In this document: positions 54,501-64,000 of the stretch, one piece after another
Position numbering within the stretch: position 1 is the stretch's first letter
Layout of the letters: each line of letters starts with the position of its first letter
Assembly: GCA_948144175.1 (NCBI GenBank)
Contig: CANXME010001453.1
Location: forward strand, 2,480,001 to 2,544,000
DNA from: Closterium sp. NIES-65
Lineage: Eukaryota; Streptophyta; Zygnematophyceae; Desmidiales; Closteriaceae
DNA: 64,000 nucleotides
Direction of reading: 5' to 3'
Position numbers and translations under genes: made by a program
The notes under the pieces: generated by a model
What the model was told of the DNA's origin: nothing
Databases searched by the model: none
The model's input: only the letters and a program-made list of their open reading frames with translations

Positions 54501-55311
54501 GCGCAAAGTTGCAACTCCCCTGCCAGCAGAATTCAAGCTTGTGAAAGCTGCAGAGGATGAAGGGGTTGAAGCCGAGGAGCAGCAGCAATTTCAGTCCTTG
54601 GTGGGCAGCCTCTTGTATGCAGCAGTTCACACAAGGCCCGACATCTCTTTCTCGGTTGGGCAGCTGGCTAGGGTGGTGCAGAATCCATCAGAGGAGCAGG
54701 TGGATGCAGCTGAGCGTGTGGTGAAGTATCTGAACCCTCACCCAAGCATTGGAGGTCAATACTCCGCATCTGCACAAGTGAAGGAGAAAGGGGTTGAGGT
54801 GCTAAAAGAGAAGGGGGAGAGGCTTGGAGAAGGCAAGCTCTTTCTCACTTGCTTTACCGTTGCTACGTGGGCCTCTGAGAAGTAGGATTCCTCATCTGTG
54901 GGAGGATACATCTGCGTAGTTGGAGGAGGACCTGTTAGTTGGAGGTCAAAGAAGCAGACGGAGACAGGACTTTCTTCTGTGGAATCAGAGTACATGGCGA
55001 TGTTCCATGGGGTGAAGGAGGTGATTTGGCTGAGGAGGCTGTTAGAGGAGACTGGCCAGGAGCAAAAGGTTGCTACGCTGCTGTTTTGTGATAGCAAGGG
55101 AGCTCTTGGGATGGCCAAGAACGCTGTGCTTCATGGGTTGAACAAGCACATGCGTATCAAGTGGCACTGGTTGCGTAAGGAGGTGAAGAGGGGGACGGTG
55201 AATCCGATCTACATCAAGACTCACCAGCAGCCAGCAGACTTCCTCACCAAGAGGCTTGCGGATGAGCCTCATTGGCGTTGTGTGCGGATGAGTGGAATGA
55301 GCATGAACTAG
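51590..55311 (+). pseudogene. Gag C-terminus and pol of element C
   Basis: In order: zinc knuckle (about 51658), protease with VLDTGAAWTMM (about 51950), GAG-pre-integrase WATAHRRLGHVAMP (about 52398), integrase with HMDLVGPLP (about 52597) and TDRGGEFFG (about 52793), long Glu/Gly-rich linker (53340-53560), reverse transcriptase with KSRLVAKGFMQ, MDISTAFLNG and SIYGLKQAPRCWY (53812-54885), and RNase H with DSKGAL and QPADFLTK (54898-55311). A conventional Tnt1-like copia polyprotein, unlike the Gly-rich short-LTR group. Several breaks. Confidence 0.88.
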
Positions 55312-55353
55312 TATGGAATGATGGGGATGCAGCCGGCAGGCTGAGGGGGAGTG

Positions 55354-56333
55354 TGTTGGGTGCAAATTCACATTGCACGACATCCTGCCGTCTGCTTGTA
55401 TGAGTATGCGTGTGCGAATGCATTTGGGTGTGAATGGAATGTTCGTGTGTTTCTTTTCTTTCGCAATTTTTGCTTGAAGCATTTGCAGGTACTCGCGCAT
55501 TATGCGCTTCAACACAACATTGTACGCGCTATGAACAGTACAAGCAGAAAGGACGAGCTCGCAAAGGAACCCAAGATGGAAGCTTTGCGGTTCGGTTGAA
55601 TTGATTGTGCAGATTCAGTTCTATCCAACTCGAAATTGTACTGTTTTGTTTGGTTGACTATAGTGTAGCAGGGTAGGCGCTATAGGGGTACAATTTAGGT
55701 GAAGGTTAGATGTTGTTTGTCTGTATCTGCATGCTACAGGGCCAGAGGAAACTAGTGGAACCAGCATTTGGCTGGTTGGGCAAAGACAAACCAGGTTCTG
55801 TTTTTTAGGACCTGAACCTAGTTGTTTTTTTCCCAGGTTGGAAAAACAGAACCAGAGGTTGTTTACCACCTGCTGTTTTGTCCAGCCAGGTTGGATTTGC
55901 TGCTTGGAATTATTTGGGATCATCCCTGGTTGTTCCTAGGTTGATTCTCAAGGTCCTTGCTAGCTAGAGCTATTTATTCCTTCTCTGTTTGTACCTGAAT
56001 ATAGTCAATTTGATTCAAGCGAATTCCTCCCTTCCTGGAATTTCGTTTCTACGCGGTGCGACGGCGGAATGCTACCCGAGTCAATGCTAGTACGCTAGCA
56101 CTCCAACGCTAGGCAAACGCTGTTCGAGCCATAACTTTGTAATGGCAGAACTTTTTCGCGAGGCAACTTGGCTTATTTTAAAGCTCTTGGAGTGAGCTTC
56201 GATATAGGAAATTCTCAGCTTCATCCGGTCGACGGTCCGCACGATACGCTGCGCGACGTTCAAGGTACTCTTGTTATTTTGACTAAGTCATTCTTGATCC
56301 CTCTCTCTGCAATCTCGGACCCGAGGATAGGGG
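55354..56333 (+). repeat. 3' LTR of element C, interrupted by element F
   Basis: Starts TGTTGGGTGC after a ctgagggggagtg polypurine tract and matches the 5' LTR up to ccgaggatagggg. Element F's LTR begins at 56334. The last 100 or so bases of this LTR should lie beyond F, outside the window. Confidence 0.85.
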
Positions 56334-56612
56334 TGAGAAAAGTAGAACGAGAATGAATGAACTATGAATGAAGTGAGTACCTATAGGAAACCCTAATTGG
56401 GTTGTACCCCTTATGGGATACCCCACTATAGCCTACACAACAGCATAAGCTATAATGTTCTGACACACCCCCATAGGCAAAGTGGGGGAGAACAGGGGGT
56501 CACAAGACCAGTCAGGCAAAGCAAAGCAAAGCAAAGCTCAGGGTGGATCACAAAGTCACCACACATTCTGAGCACAAGTTCAAGGCCACAAGGCCAGCTC
56601 ACATGCAGGAGT

Positions 56613-56645
<33 letters not shown>

Positions 56646-56989
56646 AGGCTAGACAAGCAAGAGCAGGTATATATATATGTAACAGTACAAGCAAGGTCAA
56701 GAGGTGAGCAAGTGAGGCAAAACAAAGACAAGACCCAGCTGAGTGCAGAAGCGCTGATGATCACAATGTCAGAACATTATAGCTTATGCTTTTGTGTAGG
56801 CTATAGTGGGGTATCCCATAGGGGGTACAACACAATTAGGGTTAGTGCTTGTATCTACTTCATTCATAGTTCATTCATTCGCGTTCACTATTTCACAAGG
56901 AATCAGAGCAGGTCCCCTCCTAGGGACTGTTCCCAGGGCCCACCGAAGCGCGCCCCGAGGCGCGCGTTCCATTTTTTTAGCGACCCTCC

Positions 56990-57600
56990 GTGTCGCCCCT
57001 AGCGGCCCGTTACGCCGCCCTTACCTACGCGGCCCCGCCGCTCTTACCTACGCGGCCCCATTGCCCTTACCTACGCGGCCCCGCCGCCCTTACGTCGCGG
57101 CCCCGCTGCCCTCACGTCGCGGCCCCGCCGCCCTTACGTCACGGCCCCGCCGCCCTCACGTCGCAGCCCCGCCGCCCTCACGTCGCAGCCCCGCCGCCCT
57201 CACGTCGCGGCCCCGCCGCCCTCACGTCGCGGCCCTGCCGCCCTCACGTCGCGGCCTCGCCGCCCTCACGTCGCGGCCCCGCCGCCCTCACGTTGTGGCC
57301 CGGCCGCCCTTACGTCGCGGCCCCGCCGCCCTCACGTCACGGCCCCGCCGCCTCACCTTCGCGGCCTCGCCGCCCTCACCTTCGCGGCCCCGCCGCCCTC
57401 ACCTTCGCGGCCCCGCCGCCCTTACCTACGCGGCCTTGCCGCCCTTACCTACGCGGCCTCGCCGCCCTTACCTACGCGGGCCCGCCGCCCTTACGTCGCG
57501 GCCCCGCCGCCCTCACGTAGCAGCCCCGCCGTCTCACCTTCGCGGCCCCGCCGCCCTCACGTAGCGGCCCCGCCGCCTCACCTTCGCGGCCCCGCCGGTC
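56990..57600 (+). repeat. G+C-rich tandem-repeat leader of element E
   Basis: About 25 short units of the type ccgccctcacgtcgcggccc run from 57005 to 57590, followed by gccgagccgcc repeats to about 57870. Repetitive frames (ALTSRPRRPHVAAPPPSRR type) are not genes. Confidence 0.85.
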
Positions 57601-57942
57601 TCCCCTCCAGCCGAGCCGCCCGAGCAGCCGCCCGCCATGCCGCCCAGTACCGGAGCAGCCGAGCCGCCCAGCAGCAGCCGCCGGGCCGCCTGGCCGCCGA
57701 GCCGCGGTTCAGCCGAGCCGCCCAGCAGCAGCCGCAGAGCCGCCGGGCCGCCGAGCCGCAGTACAGCCGAGCCGCCCAGCAGCCGCCGCCGAGCCGCCAA
57801 GCCGCCGAGCCGCAGTACCGCCGAGCCGCCCCGCAGCCGAGCCGCACTACTGCCGAGCCGCCCGACCTACCCTGTCTGGTGAGCACAGCCCCACTGCTAC
57901 TGCGTGCCCTTCCCCCACTGCTTGCACTGCTAGTCTGTCGAC

Positions 57943-59198
57943 ATGGCTACCCCTAGTGTCCTCGCTTTTGACGCTGAGGGTCGAGCCATTGACTTTGAGG
58001 TCTGGGTCGACGACCTGCTGCTGTTTTTACAATGCGATAGGGCGGACGGTCTTTCTCTCTTTGACCTCACCTCTGGCGCCTCCCCTGCTCCTGCTGCTGA
58101 TGCTGACCCCACAGTTCGCTCTCAGTGGGCCACCCGCGATGCTGCTGCACGTCTTGCTGTGCGTCGCCACCTGCCTACCACTAACGTGCGCACTTTAGTC
58201 AGTACAAGAGTGCTCAGACCTTGTACGACGCTGTAGTTGCGTGCTACTCTTCCCCTGCCACTGCTGCACTGAGCCGCCTCATGCTACCGTACCTCTTTCG
58301 TGACCTTGCTGCCTTTCCTACAGTCGCTGACCTCATCACGCACCTCCGCATTTGTGACACTCGCTACCGCACCGCACTTCTTGCTGAGTTCTGCGCCAAG
58401 AACCCCCCCCCCCATGTACATCGCTCTTTATTACATAGTCACTCGCCTCCCTGACTCCCTTCGCGTAGTCAGGGACCACTTCCTCTCAGTCTGTCCCACC
58501 ACCCTCACTGTCGACCTCCTCGAGAAGGCCCTCCTAGCGGCGGAGAAGAGCATAGTCGCTGTAGGAGCCTCTCGTGGTGACCCGCGCACCCCCATCTTTG
58601 AGGGGTGTTCTCCTTCCCCCCTGCTGCCCTCTGTTGCCTCTGCTGCTGCTGCCGATCTGCTTGGTCTTGAGTCGGTCGGCGCGGCGTCTGCCCCTAGCAG
58701 GAGACGCCGCACTGGCAAGGGCAAGGGGGGCAAGGGCGCGGGTGGAGCTGGCGGGGGCGGTGGAGGTGGCAGTAGCGGTGGCGGAGGGAGTGGGGGTGGC
58801 GGTGGGAGTGGTGGTGGGGGTGGTGGTGGTGGTGGCGGCAGCGGAGGCGGCGACGGGAGCGGAGGTGGAGGCGGCGGTGGGAGCGGAGGCGGCGGTGGTG
58901 GCGGAGGTGGAGGCGGCGGTGGCGGAGGAGGTGGAGCCGGTCGGGGTAGTGCCCCGCAGCGGAGCGGCTCTGGTGGTGGTCCGCGCCAGCAGCAGCAGTA
59001 GTAGCAGCTTTCTCGGGACATCCCCCCGCCTCAGCAGCTCCGTGAGTGGTACACGCAGTGTCAGCGTGGTGGGGGTCTTGGCCCGTGCACCTACGTTCTT
59101 CGTTCCGACGACCGCGCGGGTGAGCAGTGTGGGGGTGCCCACTCCACCCAGCGCTGCTTTGGCCGCCTGACGGACGCTTGGCGTCAGCAGTTCCCACA
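57943..59198 (+). pseudogene. gag fragment of element E
   Basis: Starts MATPSVLAFDAEGRAIDF at 57943 and contains the Gag helical region, a poly-Gly/Ser tract (about 58740-58945), a Gln run, and the Cys/His motif CTYVLRSD...RCFGRLTDAW (about 59086-59180), where it ends. A few breaks (about three). Confidence 0.85.
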
Positions 59199-59203
59199 CA
59201 CAA

Positions 59204-62200
59204 GTCGCAAATGCCTTGGTGAAAACATCAGCAGTGTTGGCCTCAGAGGCCACGTATGCAAGCCGCAACTGTCCACGCTGCTGTAGCTCACGTGCAAGGA
59301 AGTAGCGGAGAGCAATGTGCTTTGTCCTGTGCTCCAGTCGCTGCTCTCGACACAAGGCCAGCATGGCCTTGTTGTCTACGTACAGGACTGGAGGAGAACG
59401 AGGCGGCTCTCCAAGGTCGGTCAGCAGGTAGGTGAGCCAGCGAAGCTCCTGGGCAGCCATAGCCCCGACGTAGATCTCAGCCTCACAACTGGAGCCAAGA
59501 ACAGAAGACGAGCGGGTAGCCCGCCACGAAACAGATCCGGAACCAAGGCTGAAGGTGTAACCCTGTGACGACCGCTGCGTAGCCTGGTCGTCAGCCCAAG
59601 AAGCGTCCGCGTGCCCAGTGAGGACCACTGGACTCCGTCCTCCAAGCACTAGCCCCATGCCCGATGAACTGCACAAGTAGCGCAACACCCTCTTCGCTGC
59701 AGCCATGTGCTCTGGTCGGTGTCTCCCAGGAGCAACATAGCGTGCAAGAATGCTAAGAGGGTATGCAAGGTCAGGTCGTGTGCAGGTCATCAGATACATG
59801 AGGCAGCCAACAAGCTCAGGATACGGGCCACTCGACTCTACGGACTCATCCGAAGGCAGAGCTGAGAGCGAGTGGCGAGTAGGCAGAGGAGTGGCCTGAG
59901 GCGAGGAGTACGTGAAGCCGAAGCGCTGAAGGACCTGCTGCACCATGTGTGACTGACTCAGGGTAATGGTGCGGCGTGCTCTGTCCCGGGTGATCTGCAA
60001 GCCAAGGTAGCTGCGCAGTTCACCCAGGTCAGTGCACGTGTGTCTCTTCTGCAGCTCGGACTTCACGTAGGCGAGTCCAGCAGTGTCAGCTGTGGCAAAG
60101 ACCAAGTCGTCGACGTACACGAGGATGTAGAACGGCGGCAGAGAGGTGTCGGTGCGCAGAAACAGCGACGGGACGGCAGTAGAAGCAGCAAACCCAAGAG
60201 CCGCAAGTGTAGTCCTCAGTGTGTCGTGCCACTCACGTGGCGCCTGGCTAAGACCGTAGACTGGACGCCGGAGACTCCACTGGGTACCAGGAGGGAAAGA
60301 CCCAGTGAAGCCAGGTGGGCGGCGCAGCCAAATCTCCTCGTGCAGGCTGCCCTGCAAGAAAGCTGTGCTGAAGTCGAGAGAGTGCAGCTCGTAGTCACGG
60401 TGAGCAGCAACGTGCAGCAGTACCCGAAGTGTGGTCATCTTTGGGGTGGGGGAGAAGGTCTGAAAGTAGTCAACTCCCTGCCGCATACTGAAGCCACGAG
60501 CCACGTAACGCGCCTTGAAGACAGGCGGAGAACCCGGCGGCCGCTTCACCCTGAAGATCCACATGCCACTGACGATGTTCGCCCCACGAGGGGGGACAGC
60601 ATCAACGTAGGTGCCTGTGGACTTCCAGGAATCCATCTCTGCATCCATAGCTGCCTGCCACTGAGAGGAGTAGGGACCCTCTATCGCCTCCGCGTAAGAT
60701 TGCAGAGTTGGGATGTCAAGTGCATCCGGGTCTCCCTCAGGGGTAAGCAGTACGGACACGAGATGAGGTGAAGCAGCTACCAGACACTGGAACTCCTCCT
60801 GCCTATCCTCAAGAACGTCCGTGCCAAGGGCACACTCACCCCCGACGGACGGAGGACTGACAGACTCAGACTTAGCAACAAGACTAGCAGCGTAGTCTAG
60901 GCGACATCGAGTAGCAAAGTCGACGAGCTCGGCAACAAGAGCAGACGCAGCAGAAGACTCGAAAGAAGGGTCAGTGATGGCAGTAGCAAAAAGACGCGTG
61001 ACAGTAGGATTGGCAGCACGAAGAGAGTCCGACTCCGGGTCGGCAAGATCAGGAAGTGAGGACGCAGGAGGTGAAGGCAAAAGGGCACGCAGAGGAGCAA
61101 TGGACGGACGCAGAGACATCCGGTGCGTGCCAGAGACAGGCGGAGAACATTGACGCGAACTGCGACCACTAGCGCGAGCAGCACGAACAGGCGACGCAGG
61201 ACGAGACGCAGGCTCACGACGCTCAGTAAGACCTCCAGTAGGACCAGCATAGGGAGAAGGAGCAGGCAAAGGGGAGGCAGGCTGTAGCTGTGGCTGTGAC
61301 GGGACAGATTGGGGACCCTCCAAGGGAGGAGGAGGACTAGTAGAAGGTGGAAGACCAAGAACCTGCTGCAGGAGTGGAACGAAGTACGGTCGACGCCGCG
61401 TGGCGACGCCAGAAACAGCAGGGACAGCACCAGTACCCCCAGCAGGAGCACCCGCTCCAGCAGCACCTCCAGAAGCTCCAGAACCTCCAGCAGCACCAGG
61501 GAGCACCCCCAGCAGGACCGCCAGTGGTAGTCTCAGCGCCAACACCCTCAGCAGCACCAGCTCCAGTTGAACTCGCAGGCCCAGCAGCTCCAGTACTCCC
61601 AGTACGAGCACCTCCGGGACCCGCAACAGCAGCACCCTCAGTAGGCAAAGAACCTCCAGCACCAGCAGCACGGCTCCAGCGCCAGGCAAACTATCGCGCA
61701 GCTCCTGTGGAGAGAGTGGCACCCGGCGAGACGAAGCACCCGGAGAACCTCCAAGCCCAGCACCTCCAAGCTCAGCACCCCCAGGCTCAGCACCCCCAGG
61801 CGTAGCACCCCCAGGCTCAGCACCCCTAGGCTTAGCACCCCCAGGCCTAGCACCCCCAAGCTCAGCACCCCTAGGCTCAGTACCCCCAGGCTCAGCATCC
61901 CTAGGCTCAGCACCCCCAGGCCCAGCACCCCCAGGCTCAGCACCCCCAGGCTCAGCACCCTCAGCAGCACCAGAGTAACCAGTGACCTCGACAGGCTCGA
62001 CTGCGTCTACCTGGGACACACCTGAAGGGGCAGGACCCTGAGGGGGGAGGGGATCTACCGGGGGGGGACCTGGTACAAGGAAGAGTGGGGGCGGGGGGAG
62101 GGACGGAGTGCGGTAGGGGAAGAGGCGGTAGTAGGGGACCGGCTCGTCGAACGTGACGTCCTGGGAGGACAGAACACGGCGAGAGGTGGGGTGGTAGAAC

Positions 62201-63005
62201 TGCCACCCAGGCGCGTCGGGGGGGATCCCCAGGAAGACGCAAGGAGCAGCGCGAGGGGACAGCTTGTCCGTAGACAAGTCGCGGACAAACGCCCGAGATC
62301 CCCAGACCCGGAACGCCGACGCATCGCCAACCTTCCCCGTCCACAGCAGGGCTGGGGAGGTCTCCGGCCTGGAGACCCTGGGGTGAAGGTTGATCTGATG
62401 CGCCGCGTACCTGACCGCAAACGGCCACAGAAAATGGGGGGCAGCCGCATGCATCATAGACGTACGAGCGACGTCCCTGACTATACGGAGGGAGTCAGGG
62501 AGACGAGTGACTATGAAATAGAGAGTGATGTACATGGGGGGGGGGTTCTTGGCGCAGAAGTCAGCAGGAAGTGCAGCGCGGTAGCGAGTGTCACTAGTGC
62601 GGAGGTGCGTAATGAGGTCAGCGACTGTGGGAAAGGCAGCAAGGTCAGGGAAGAGGTACGGTAGCATGAGACGGCTCAGTGCAGCAGTGGCAGGGGAGGA
62701 TAAGCGTGCAACTACAGCGTCGTACAAGGTCTGAGCACTCTTGTACTGACTAAAGTGCGCACGCTCAGAGGTAGGGAGGTGGCGACGCACAGCAAGACGT
62801 GCAGCAGCATCGCGTGTGGCCCACTGGGAGCGAACAGTAGGGTCATCATCAGCAGCAGGGGCAGGAGAGGCGCCAGAGGTGAGGTCAAAGAGAGAGAGAC
62901 CGTCTGCCCTATCGCACTGTAAGAACAGCTGCAGGTCGTCGACCTAGACCTCAAAGTCAATGGCTCGACCCTCAGCGTCAAAAGCTAGGACACTAGGGGT
63001 AGCCA
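59204..63005 (-). pseudogene. Shortened gag-pol of element F
   Basis: Gag start MATPSVLAFDAEGRAIDF lies at 63005. Integrase late part (about 62470-62030, LWTGKVGDASAFRVWGSRAF), GGAEPGGAE-type linker (about 61980-61400), reverse transcriptase with YVDDLVFA (about 60110) and RNase H with DNKAML (about 59370) follow. A very long open frame continues through the antisense strand of element E; that extension is an accident of nesting, not element protein. Because the integrase core and protease are missing, this copy could move only with help. Few breaks besides. Confidence 0.85.
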
Positions 63006-63059
63006 TGACAGCAGTAGACTAGCAGTGGTGACTGTAGGACAGGGGCAGTGCAGTGACTG

Positions 63060-64000
63060 AGGTGCCGTTCTCACCAGACAGGGCGGTTCGGGCAGCTCAG
63101 CAGAGCAGCAACACGGCAATACTGCTGCTCGGCCGGCCCAGCCGCAACAGCAGCTCCGCAGGACCAGCGGCCCGGCTCCTCAGGCGGCTCGGGCGGCTCG
63201 GGCGGCGCAGGCGGCTCGGACGGCTCGGGAGGCTCGGGCGGCTCGGGTCCTCAGCGGCACAGGCGGCTCGGGCGGCTCGTCTCCTCAGCGGCTCGGGCGG
63301 CTCGGGCAGCTGAGGCGGCTCAGGCGGCTCGGGTGGCTCAGGTGGCTCGGGCGGCTCGGGCGGCTCAGGTGAGTCGGGCGGAGCGGGCGGTGCAGGGCGG
63401 CGGGGCCGCAAGGGAGGTGGCGGGGCCGCGGTGGAGAATGGCGGCGGGGCCGCAACGAAGGGCGGCAGGACCGCGACGAAGGGCGGCAGGGGCCGCGAGG
63501 AAGGGCGGCAGGGCCGCTAAGAAGGGCGGCGGGGCCGCGTCGGGAGAGGCGGCGGGGCCGCAAAGAAAGGTGGCGGGGCCGCGACAAAGGGAGGCAGGGG
63601 CCGCAATGAAGGGCGGCAGGGCCGCGACGACAGAGGCGGCGGGGCCGCGACGACAGAGGCGGCGGGGCTGCGACGAAGGGCGGCAGGGCCGCGTCGAGAG
63701 AGGCGGCGGGGCCGCGACGAGGGGTGGCGAGGCTGCGTCAAAGGGCGGCAGGGCCGCGTCGACAGAGGCGGTGGGGCTGCGGCGAGGGGTGGCGGGGCCG
63801 CGACGAAGGGCGGGGCCGCGACGAAGGGCGGGGCCGCGTCGAAGGGCGGGGCCGCGACGAAGAGCGGGGCCGCGACTAAGGGCGGGGCCGCGACTAAGGG
63901 CGGGGCCGCGACGAAGGGCGGGGCCGAAACTAAGGGCGGCGGGGCCTAATCGACGGGCGGCAGGGCCTCTAGGGCGGCTCGACAAAACGAGAGAGGGCCC
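63060..64000 (-). repeat. G+C-rich tandem-repeat leader of element F (to window edge)
   Basis: 63170-63370 is ggcggctcgg-type repeats, as in D. 63380-63950 is an array of gggccgcgacgaagggcggc units. No gene; the minus-strand frames are Arg/Pro/Ala repeat translations. The primer site and 5' LTR are not reached. Confidence 0.8.

Larger units (their letters stand above)
42303..56333 (+). mobile_element. Element C: long-LTR Ty1/copia (Tnt1-like), host of D and F
   Basis: 5' LTR 42303-43396 (1,094 bp, TGTTGG...CCAACA), primer site TGGTATCAGAGC at 43400, gag from 43444, pol 51590-55311, polypurine tract ctgagggggagtg and 3' LTR from 55354. Element D (44283-51589) separates gag from the rest, and element F enters the 3' LTR at 56334, leaving about 980 of its 1,094 bases before the insertion. 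The two LTRs differ at several percent of sites, clearly older than the nested copies. C itself interrupts element J. The coding region carries several breaks (at least five). Bases 1-401 are another copy of this family. Confidence 0.9.
56767..59198 (+). mobile_element. Element E: 3'-truncated short-LTR copia inserted in F
   Basis: The 5' LTR is 56767-56897 (131 bp, TGTCAGAACATTATAGC...TTTCACA), followed by a diverged primer site (aatcagagc), the stem-loop and GGGCCCACC (56936-56944), a G+C-rich leader and gag (57943 onward). It ends within Gag's Cys/His region; protease, integrase, reverse transcriptase, RNase H and 3' LTR are absent. CACAA lies on both sides (56762-56766 and 59199-59203), and related elements have a single CACAA at this RNase H position, so a 5-bp target duplication is supported. 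The rest of F resumes at 59204. Confidence 0.85.
56334..64000 (-). mobile_element. Element F: short-LTR Ty1/copia, minus strand, internally shortened, 5' end outside
   Basis: The 3' LTR is 56334-56465 (132 bp). A 3' untranslated region and the end of RNase H follow to 56766; after insertion E, RNase H, reverse transcriptase, linker, late integrase and part of gag continue to the Gag start at 63005. The leader runs from 63006 to the window edge, and the 5' LTR must lie beyond 64000. Compared with D, F lacks a large middle portion (late Gag, protease and integrase core), so it is a non-autonomous derivative. It has few other breaks. It is inserted in C's 3' LTR. Confidence 0.9.

Noticed and set aside
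58534-62790. A 1,418-codon minus-strand open frame
   Set aside because: It joins element F's shortened pol to the antisense strand of nested element E. It is an accident of nesting, not one gene.

Overview
The window is eukaryotic and consists almost entirely of nested Ty1/copia-type LTR retrotransposons. There is one DNA transposon, two miniature terminal-repeat elements (TRIMs) and about 3.7 kb of less repetitive DNA (25.3-29.1 kb) that may hold remains of a host gene. Plant-lineage features are the copia elements primed by initiator-Met tRNA (TGGTATCAGAGC-type primer sites), the telo-box-like AAACCCTAA motif in nearly every short LTR, TRIMs, and short GT-AG introns. The high G+C of coding and leader DNA and the many glycine-rich Gag proteins suggest a streptophyte green alga (Closterium-like) or an early-diverging land plant. 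That assignment is inference from family resemblance, not something the sequence proves.

Layout. 1-401: 3' end of a long-LTR copia element ('C-type'). 402-14896: minus-strand short-LTR copia 'A', whose leader is split by plus-strand copia 'B' (6458-13797, TSD GGCGG). 14897-17868: plus-strand fragment of another copia lineage ('G') with its LTR, into which TRIM1 (16931-17305, TSD TCACG) is inserted. 17869-25327: TRIM2 (TSD AACCC), split by copia 'H' (17972-25080, identical LTRs, TSD GCCCT). 25328-29068: mostly unassigned DNA with weak exon candidates. 29069-36412: minus-strand copia 'K' (identical 110-bp LTRs, TSD CTGAC). 36599 to beyond the window: minus-strand copia 'J'. J holds a pogo/Tigger-like DNA transposon (37102-40155, TA target), a non-autonomous LTR element 'I' (40527-42087) and the long-LTR copia 'C' (from 42303). 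C itself holds minus-strand copia 'D' (44283-51589), and its 3' LTR is entered by minus-strand copia 'F' (56334 to beyond 64000). F in turn holds a 3'-truncated copy 'E' (56767-59198). The right-hand 27 kb is therefore a four-level nest.

The short-LTR group (A, B, D, E, F, H, K) shares an unusual body plan: LTRs of only 110-132 bp, a G+C-rich tandem-repeat leader between primer site and gag, a Gag with a long poly-Gly tract and a non-standard Cys/His motif, and a low-complexity linker between integrase and reverse transcriptase. Just downstream of the primer site, A, B, D, E, H, K and the coding-less element I keep a small stem-loop whose paired bases change together. In A, B, D, E, H and I it is followed by GGGCCCACC. 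This is a candidate RNA packaging or dimerisation signal. The other notable signal is in the TRIMs: the junction between 5' LTR and primer site is a tRNA-shaped sequence with polymerase III A and B boxes, preceded in each LTR by a TTTT tract.

No rRNA gene, true tRNA gene, CRISPR array or intact host gene was recognised.
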